This document shows positions 57,301 to 64,000 of a stretch of DNA of 64,000 nt, piece by piece (within the stretch, counting starts at the first letter, position 1; each line of letters starts with the position of its first letter). The stretch is from Lactifluus volemus (taxonomy: Eukaryota > Basidiomycota > Agaricomycetes > Russulales > Russulaceae): contig WTXI01000039.1 of NCBI GenBank assembly GCA_022376515.1, forward strand, positions 186,001 to 250,000, written 5' to 3'. Made by a program: the position numbers and the translations under genes. The notes beneath the pieces were generated by a model, which worked only from the letters and a program-made list of their open reading frames with translations, made no database searches and had not been told where the DNA came from.

Positions 57301-57419
57301 TGTAGCCCTAGGGAGAATCTGGTTTAAAGCTGGTATGCGGTAAGGATAAAGTGATTACTGTACAGCTACCCCCACCAGTATCCTCCTGCGAAGCTAGTAT
57401 AGTTTCCAAACACCTGCAG

Positions 57420-58267
57420 ATGGACTATTCTCGGATACAACAAGCCAATGGACCCTTGGAACACGAAATTGCTCCGAGTCCTCGTTCCATTCCACGCACT
57501 CTCCATGGTCACGTACAGGAGAATCTTAGGGTCTGTGTTCATCGATCACATCTTGACACACTACTCATTGCAAAGTGCCATGTCTCTGCGTCATCGTTTA
57601 GATCCAGCCTGCTGCTGCCAATAACCAATTCGAAGGCGTTTTGGTGAATATACCTCCCCCAGCCAGTGGGGTCGTTGCTATGCAGGGCTACCCACAAGAC
57701 CCGCTCTATATTGACGAAGCGCACTATGACATATCAGTGGGACACTATCCCCGCCCACAACCAGGTGTGAGTAAGATCCATTGATGTGATTTCTAGCTTC
57801 CTTTTCACTGATGATCCACCCAGGGCCTTCTTCCACAGGATCCTGCAATCTCGTACGTGTATCATAATGCACTAGCAGGAGTTGCCCAAGATATCCAGAT
57901 GCAGCCGCAAGCCATTCAAGTTCAAGTTGCCCCCGTACGTTCCATCTTTTTTTTTAGACCCACATGCCCACAGCATCCCCTGCTTCAGGAATTCCGAGGA
58001 AACAACGACTTTGGTTCTGTTCCCCAACATTTAGCACCAGGTCCCGCCCCAGCTCAATTCCCGGATCCTTGGGCTCATCATGCCCCCGTCCGTGACTATC
58101 CACAGGCACCAGTAGATTCGGCAGATCATCTCGGACGCCTTGCTCGCCGCTACATAGACCACCCTGACTCGCAGGTGATGCAAGTCGATCGTGTGGTTCG
58201 CATGGAGCTGGGTCACGCTCGTCGATTCAAGGTGGTCATTACCCTCGAAATGCCTGATGCTCTTTGA
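57420..58267 (+). CDS. Family A copy 6 (A6), unknown 216-aa protein
   Basis: Exons 57420-57530, 57602-57766, 57839-57934 and 57989-58267 are open, with introns of 71, 72 and 54 nt. It begins MDYSRIQQANGPLEHEIAPS. Exon 3 has a two-codon gain (YHNALAGVAQD against YHDAGVAQD), and exon 4 begins EFRGNNDFGSVPQHLAPGP and ends VVRMELGHARRFKVV then ITLEMPDAL. It is hydrophilic, Pro/Gln/His/Tyr-rich, with no recognised domain. TTTAAAG lies 97 bases upstream. It is followed by the standard 3' flank and a long R4 copy. Confidence 0.85.
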
Positions 58268-59500
58268 GCGTTTGGTTCTCATCGTAACTTTTCCAAAGTA
58301 CTAACTCTGTACCATTGTACGTTACTAGAATGGTGTGCGCGTCATAGTGATGGTGTAGGTACCTCTGTCCACTATGTAAGTCTCATCTGCTCTTTGTGAG
58401 GGTTCTTTCCCTCTTCGTTCCGGAATGTTTTTTTTTCAATATGAATGTGTGGTTCCTACGCCGTGGCTTTGTGAACCTTTGTGTCGAATGATAGTCTACT
58501 CAGGCTCGAGTAAAGAAGAGCAGAAAATACTGTAACCGGTGGGAAGAAGGACTCGGAGCAAGTCAAATATATTATGTCCTACTGGTATCGCTCTATATCT
58601 TTAGGTTGCATTTCCTCCCCAGCACTGGCCCAGTTATCGCCTTGGACCCCGGCCTGGTGGAGGGTCGGGTGCTGCCTCAAGGATGTGCTGTAGTGGTTAT
58701 CTATGAAACCGCGTTATCTCAGCGTCGGGTAACCGACAACGTCCGCTATGCTTCCCACGGTGTCATCCCGCCCGCTGTCCCCAATCCCTATTCCTCCGGC
58801 ACCTCCGTTCGGTGCATTTTACTCCACCAAACCTGGAATGCCTCTCCCCCGTACTAGTAGATCGTGACCACTCCCTGCCCATCCTCTTGTGCACCCTGCA
58901 AGGGGGAAGACCATAGTTCGCTTCCTCGTGCCTGCGCCCGATCAAGAGGCACCTAGAACCCGTGATAACCTCCCCACCCAAGTACATTATAACTTCTCGA
59001 GGATGGACAGGTCGGGTACCACGTCCCCGAAAGGGATCATGACGCCGAACTAACCTACAGCTAAAGTACGAACCTGCAGCCGTCGGACAATCCGACTCTG
59101 AGTCAAGAACATACAGTAATCGTTGATCTACGACGATGACCATGACAATCTCGGAGTTTATAGTACTTGGCAGTGGGAATGCGCAGCAGGCAGTGCCAAT
59201 GGCACGTGCCTCGTACCTTGTCTTCCCATGGAATTGACAACTGGAGTGGGCGTTGCTTCCGATGTATGGATAAAAGACACGAGGCGTAATCTAGGCCCAA
59301 TAAGCCAGGGTTTCGAGGCAATTCCGGGGAAACGACATCGGAATCAGGACTAGACAAGGTGTCTCGGCTATGATGCAGTGTAACGGAAATAGCCGGTGTT
59401 ATGCTTTGTTGCGCTACTTGCGCTCGCGCATGCCATGTAACTTTTCCAAAGCCTCCTTCGAGGTGTACCCCCTTTTCTTGTTCTGCTTCGGTTGACCTGC
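58268..59500 (+). repeat. A6 3' flank and R4 repeat (longest copy)
   Basis: 58268-58580 is the family A 3' flank. 58590-59400 is R4, including CAGCGTCGGGTAACCGACAA through TCCCCAATCCCTATTCC, the part found inverted at 27625-27760. No supported gene is seen; the frames at 58606-58857 (+) and 58763-59143 (-) are not conserved between copies. Confidence 0.5.
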
Positions 59501-60180
59501 GTCGTTTAGCCGCATTATGCTAGTCCTGAGCGAATACGTCATCTCTTCCAAGTCTGTCGAAAACTTGCGGCTATCTGATCCTCTCCACTTGATACTCTCC
59601 GTCCTCATGGCCCCCCTGTCTCCCAACATTCCTTGTTTCTCTTATCCTCACTCCCTTTATTCTTGACCAGTAAGTTCTGGTTTTGTTTTACTGTATAGGT
59701 CTCTTGGCTACAGCTACAGTACCATTGTGGCTTCGGTGAGTACACGCCATCCATCAGATACATGCCCCCCCCCCCCAAATGGACAGCACACGATGAAACT
59801 TACTGAGATGCGGTCTCTGGAGCCTTGGTTTTTGTACGTGGTAGCTCCATTTTTTACCATCACACCCCAAAGCTGACTGACTGACTGACTGCCGCAGTGC
59901 CTCCATATTGTCTTTCTCTTACAAGTAGCCAGCGCATTCTCAGAAAGTTTAAAAGCCTTTTTGACTACAATAATCTTCCAGAAACATCCCGGTGGAGAAA
60001 CCATCGCCCGTAAATGTGGTTAATGTCGCCCAAGAGTCAAAGTACTCTAGGGAATAGGACAACAAATTACACTCGGTGTCAGACTCTGGTACAAGATGAG
60101 GTTTCTGACATCTCGCAGAGTCACACAAAAGTGAGGATTGAGCGATCGGATGGAAAGAGGATAACGAGAAGTTGGAGAAC
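59500..60180 (+). repeat. R3 repeat, copy 3, with internal inversion
   Basis: 59500-59750 is in the same orientation as the other R3 copies (AGCGAATACGTCATCTCTTC, then GTCTCTTGGCTACAGCTACAG). About 59755-60030 is reversed: its reverse complement contains GGTTTCTCCACC, AGAAAGACAATATGGAGGC and ACGTACAAAAACCAAGG, as in 18780-18950. Forward orientation resumes at about 60047 (GGGAATAGGACAACAAA). A run of 13 C lies at 59765-59777 near one breakpoint, and a fourfold GACT repeat at 59876-59892. Confidence 0.6.
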
Positions 60181-60264
60181 CACCCATCGAGACGAGCAGA
60201 ATTGAAATTGAATAGGACACGTGACCTCCGACTCATCATATTCCCACGTCCTCTTGCCCGGACC

Positions 60265-61460
60265 TGCAGGCATGAACTGTTTACCGGTTTATGCGTCTTC
60301 CTTATCAGCCTTAATTTCAATTCCATCTTTCACTCTTTCTTGTGTCCAAGCTAAATGTGTGGGCCCGAGGACGCGACATTTGGCCACACCCTCAGATCTC
60401 AGATGTCGGTTGAGTGAACTCAGCTCTTCGTGGTTCACTGTACACCTCCTGCATTATCTGACAGACATAACCTCCACCGAGCTGTATCAGAGGGGTTTTA
60501 AAGCTAGCTGATCTACAGTGCGTCATTCACGGGAATGGACTCGGTTGTGGTGATGGCGAGGCTGCACGAAGCGCTGAAGGACAATGTGTATAATCACCCC
60601 TTAAGACTCCGTTGCAGCCCTCGATTACGCGTCCGCGTACGGGATCCAGACTGACCAGACGACCGCCGAAATTTGAGTGCAGAGCTGGCTTCGAGCGGAT
60701 CCAAGACACCGCCCCGCAACTTGCAATCATGCCTTCTTCATGGGCATCCGCGAACGACTCGGATTGACTAATTGTAGCCCGCACAGACACTTGTACACAG
60801 AGATCCCTTTACAATGCCACAGGCTAGTCATGGCTCCATGCCATTTGGCTCAGCATTTCGGTGGCCTGTAATCGTGTGCTGTATTCAGAGTAGTTGGAGT
60901 CCATGCGGACGCTGTCTGATGATGGATATATCATATATATGCATGCGTGAGAAATGTGAACATGGAGTATGGGGTGGGAAAGAGTCTTTTTTGAGTCGGC
61001 GTAGAAATGTCTTGTATGTAGTATGGATGGGGTCTATTACCGTATTCTATTTGACTGATATGTTACTCCCACGCAGGGAAGGAGAAGGGAGGATGCACGA
61101 GGATAAGTTAAGACCACGCACCACTGGGCTATCATGAGTGACTACAATCTAGAAGGGGCAGGTGGAGCCAACGACATAAGGGCGTCTATCCGAGTGAGGA
61201 CACTGCCATGACCGCACACACCCGCCTCCGTGAGACACTCAGGGTAAGCGAGGAAACTTGAAGGAGTGAGGTGATGGGGAATCATTGGCATTGATGAGGT
61301 CGTGGTGATCTTTCAAATCAAACGCCATTATGCCGGATGTGCGTGGAGGGTAAGCCAGAGCAGATGACGAGGTAGATCGACGACGGAGGGATCCCAGCTC
61401 AAGCCATTCAATTGAAGGTGTGGAAGGGAATACACACATGAGCAAACATAAAGGGCGTCA
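60265..61460. repeat. R5 repeat, longest uninterrupted copy
   Basis: It is the most complete R5 in the window (60265-61450): it links the ACTGTTTACC block, the CTGTACACC block, the empty LINE site (about 60873) and the AACATGGAGTATGG and GGCGTCTAT blocks. No conserved open frame is seen. Confidence 0.5.
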
Positions 61461-62375
61461 AATCCAATTTGACAGGTGCAAAGCCGCGTTGGGTGCAGAG
61501 ACGAGAAGAACGACTGAGAAAAAGTAGATGAGTGCTAAAAGAAGAGAAAATTAGGCAGCAGAGTGTGATGCGGTGCGATGTGATGTGATGTTTGATGGCC
61601 CAGGGATGCGATGGGTGATGGAGATGCGATGGATGATGGGTCCCAGGGATGCAATGGGATGGGAGGTGGCCCAAGGGCCGGGGATGCAAAGGCCCCGAAT
61701 TCAATTGGCCAATATCGGTCTCAGTTGACAGACCCCAGACACTTCAAGCCATATCAAGTGTTCGGGGTCTGTCTATTTCAGATCCGAGATGCTCGGACTC
61801 GGATAGGGGACAATCCATAGATTACTAAATGGAACTATCTTTCAATCCATAGTTGACCAGCCAGTACACGCGCCACTACGCACAGATTTATTCGTTCCTC
61901 CGTCGGTTGTTCGACATACATTGGCGCGGTGCACATCAGAAAACTTCTCGAACAAGGTTTGCGCATGCCGGTGCTCAGGCTAAGAAGGTCAATTAGGTCA
62001 GGAATCGGTTGAATGCTTAACCGCATTTGGGATCTAATTGAACTGCCAGTGTGGATACACTACCCACTCTCCCACTCTGCCTCTGCCTCTAGGACATCTG
62101 TACACTGTCTCTCGACATTTTTTGTTGATGCCTGTCGACAAGAACACACTCTGGTCGGACTCTTAGCATGATTATGGCCCGTAATCCCGTGTATTCGTGA
62201 TAGAATCACATCAATATCAGAGGGGTTTCTCGGCCAGTGATAAGTGAGACCATGGGACTTGATTACGGATATATGAATCGCCAGCGCCTCTCACTTCTTT
62301 AAAAAGGCCTCACTGTTCTATGGCCAAAGAACTATAGAATCTTCGTTCCCCAAGTTCAATTACACCGGAGCTCAG
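61460..62375. other. Intergenic and B4 promoter region
   Basis: 61560-61700 is a GGATGCGATGGG-type simple repeat shared with 36755-36850. 61700-61780 contains an imperfect inverted repeat around CAGACCCCAGACACTTCAAG and CAAGTGTTCGGGGTCTG. From 61925 the B-type 5' flank follows, with CTTTAAAAAGGC at 62297-62308. Confidence 0.45.
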
Positions 62376-63122
62376 ATGGTCCAAGTTGAACGACAGCAAG
62401 CATATAACCTTCCAAGAAACTTGTCCCCTCATCCCTTTTTCCCCTTGCTCCCGGCTGTGGATGATGGCCAGAATGGACCTCATTTGGAGGACATTCAATC
62501 GGCTAACCACGGTGAACCACAACGTCCACCCTACATTCACAGACCCCACTACAACTACGGGCACTACGAACCCCCCGCGCACCCCTTGACAACGACTCCT
62601 CTGCAGTACCAACACGACCCACAACACGGGCCATACGGTCCACGCCTCAACATGGATATCCCACTACCGGTAGAACATGTAGATATTCCAGATCAAGCCC
62701 AACACATTCACTACTACGCCCCTCTTCCGCAAGTCGTGAGTATCACCTAGGTTCATGAAATGGCTCTCCTCACTGACAATACATCATATGTACAGCTCCC
62801 TGCGATCCCTAATGATCTAGGCTTCGATGCCTACGCAAGACCTGTGCAAGGTGTCCAGCCACAGGCACGACGCTATGACCCGCAAGGGCCGCAACTCGGA
62901 GCCTACTATGTGCGTCGTCTCGCATGCACGTATGTTTAGGCAGTCCCTAATCAGTGGCCTTACCAGATACTTCCCGATGCACGACAAGCAGAGAACCTCC
63001 GACGACTAGCTATTCACTATTTGCAAAATATGGAATCACAAGTAGATACGGTTCGTATGGAACAGAGCCTGACTGGTCGATTCAAGGTGGTCATCGTGCT
63101 TGACATGGATGGCTTTCTCTGA
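62376..63122 (+). CDS. Family B copy 4 (B4), unknown 213-aa protein, fewer introns
   Basis: Three exons, 62376-62735, 62796-62909 and 62955-63122, give an open 213-aa frame. Compared with B1-B3, introns 1 and 2 are gone. Intron 1 and its borders are deleted (LLPAVDDGQNGPH joins exons 1 and 2). For intron 2 the 5' part is deleted, and the last ~25 bases, including the old CTCTGCAG acceptor, are now read as protein (HPLTTTPLQ before YQHDPQHG). The last intron is shortened to 45 nt. It starts MVQVERQQAYNLPRNLSPH and ends LTGRFKVVIVLDMDGFL. The frame survives all these changes, which argues that the protein is under selection. TATA-like element 79 bases upstream. Confidence 0.85.
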
Positions 63123-64000
63123 GGCGATGCCCCTTCATGCTTGTACGATTAGTTGTAGTGTGTGCTGTCGATACATGGAGTACACCTTATAAGACCCTGG
63201 TCCCGTGTTTTGTGGGTGACGTGGTCATTTGCCGTCGTGCGACTGGTTTCTCGTCTTGTGTCACATCTTGTCATATTGTGTCTTTGCTAAATTATCTCTT
63301 TGAATTGAAGTGATTCCCACAGTTTGCACTTAGTCGAGTGGTGACATCCGCGGAATAACACTCACCAAATTAAGAGCGCCGGCGCTTGATTACATAAGCC
63401 CGACATAACGCCAGATCTAAGCCAGTGATTCTCCACTCAGTAAACGAACCTGAATCACATCACAGGGAGCAGGCGACGGCATCTCCGCGGCGCAGATGTC
63501 GTGGATTCCTTCTGTGAGGAGCTAGCCGGAAGGTTCCTGCCCAATCGATCTAGATGTTATTATAATACAATGATGTTCCCTTAAACGGTTTGAATGACTT
63601 CGAACAGCCCGGCGCACTGACTCCGAGTCGGACCCCTTTCTCCTCCAGTTGGGGCGAGTGTTGTCTCATATGTATATTGCATGAGCTTGGAAGCATTCGA
63701 ACTGAATCAAGTGATTTCCTTCCGACATAGAATTCTTATCGGATGTCCATGTGCCATTTCAATAGCACGAACCACCAGCACTAAAAAAACCAACGTCAGT
63801 TCTATTCAGGCAAACATGGTCTGGGCCAACTTAACCGTCAAATATACACGACCCGCCCGGCAGGCACAGACAATGTCAGGCGGCAGGTCCGGGCCGAAGA
63901 TCGCATCCTGGGACGCGCACAAACGCCCCATCCGTTGTCCAGCTTCCCATCTCGCGGATCTGCAGCTCATCCGTGAATCACGTACCGGAGTTCATTTCAG
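63123..64000 (+). repeat. B4 3' flank and R1 repeat, copy 4 (cut by window end)
   Basis: 63123-63390 is the B 3' flank. R1 begins at about 63390 and is shortened internally: after AGCACTAAAAAA at about 63780 it jumps to GTTCTATTCAGGCAAACATG. At 63850-64000 the minus strand carries family E peptide (TDELQIREMGSWTTDGAFVR). It continues beyond the window. Confidence 0.55.

Noticed and set aside
1..64000. tRNA or rRNA genes
   Set aside because: I saw no cloverleaf with A and B box sequences and no rRNA-like stretch on either strand. A tRNAscan or Infernal run would be decisive.

Overview
The window looks like nuclear DNA of a mushroom-forming basidiomycete (Agaricomycetes). The signs are introns of about 50-60 nt with GT...CTNAY...YAG signals, two C2-NACHT-WD40 NLR genes of the mushroom type, a pogo/Fot-type transposon with a CENP-B-like transposase, and a fungal zinc-knuckle LINE. 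It is an accessory, repeat-rich, rearranged region with no recognisable housekeeping gene.

Layout, left to right. A first copy of gene family A (414-1265, broken by one deleted base) is followed by two copies of family B (3012-3943 and 5096-5950), then a decayed unknown gene (about 7700-8880) and the first NLR (9492-14759, nine exons). Next come a long low-copy repeat (R1), A2 (17192-18012), a probable minus-strand gene of unknown type (about 18990-20360), an apparently intact pogo-like transposon (21744-24386, TA target duplication) and A3 (25465-26304). A gene-poor stretch follows, then a truncated A copy (29313) and a full-length LINE on the minus strand (29935-36534, 15-bp target duplication, ORF2 frameshifted). 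After a membrane-protein gene fragment with a stop codon (36784-37725) comes the second NLR (38265-43734), a close paralogue of the first. The right third holds A4 (46203), a perfect 83-bp inverted repeat (50718-50910), B3 (51054), another R1 copy, A5 (54490), A6 (57420), B4 (62376) and a last R1 copy that runs off the window.

Families A and B are the most interesting content. Each copy is a 4- or 5-exon gene (B4 has 3 exons) for a soluble protein of about 203-230 residues. The proteins are rich in Pro, Gln, His and Tyr, have no signal peptide or membrane segment, and end in a shared C-terminal motif (RFKVVI-T/V-L-E/D-M). I recognise no known family. Ten copies and both NLRs lie on the same strand, and length differences between copies in exons are nearly all multiples of three. 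A working idea, not shown by the sequence, is a co-amplified recognition cluster: WD40 NLRs with variable ligand-facing positions beside an expanding family of small partner, effector or decoy proteins.

Most of the remaining DNA is a mosaic of low-copy repeats (R1, R3, R4, R5; boundaries approximate) that accompany the A and B genes. Both transposons sit inside R5 copies. Exon structures were built by hand from splice signals and paralogue comparison, so exact N-termini of the NLRs are uncertain.
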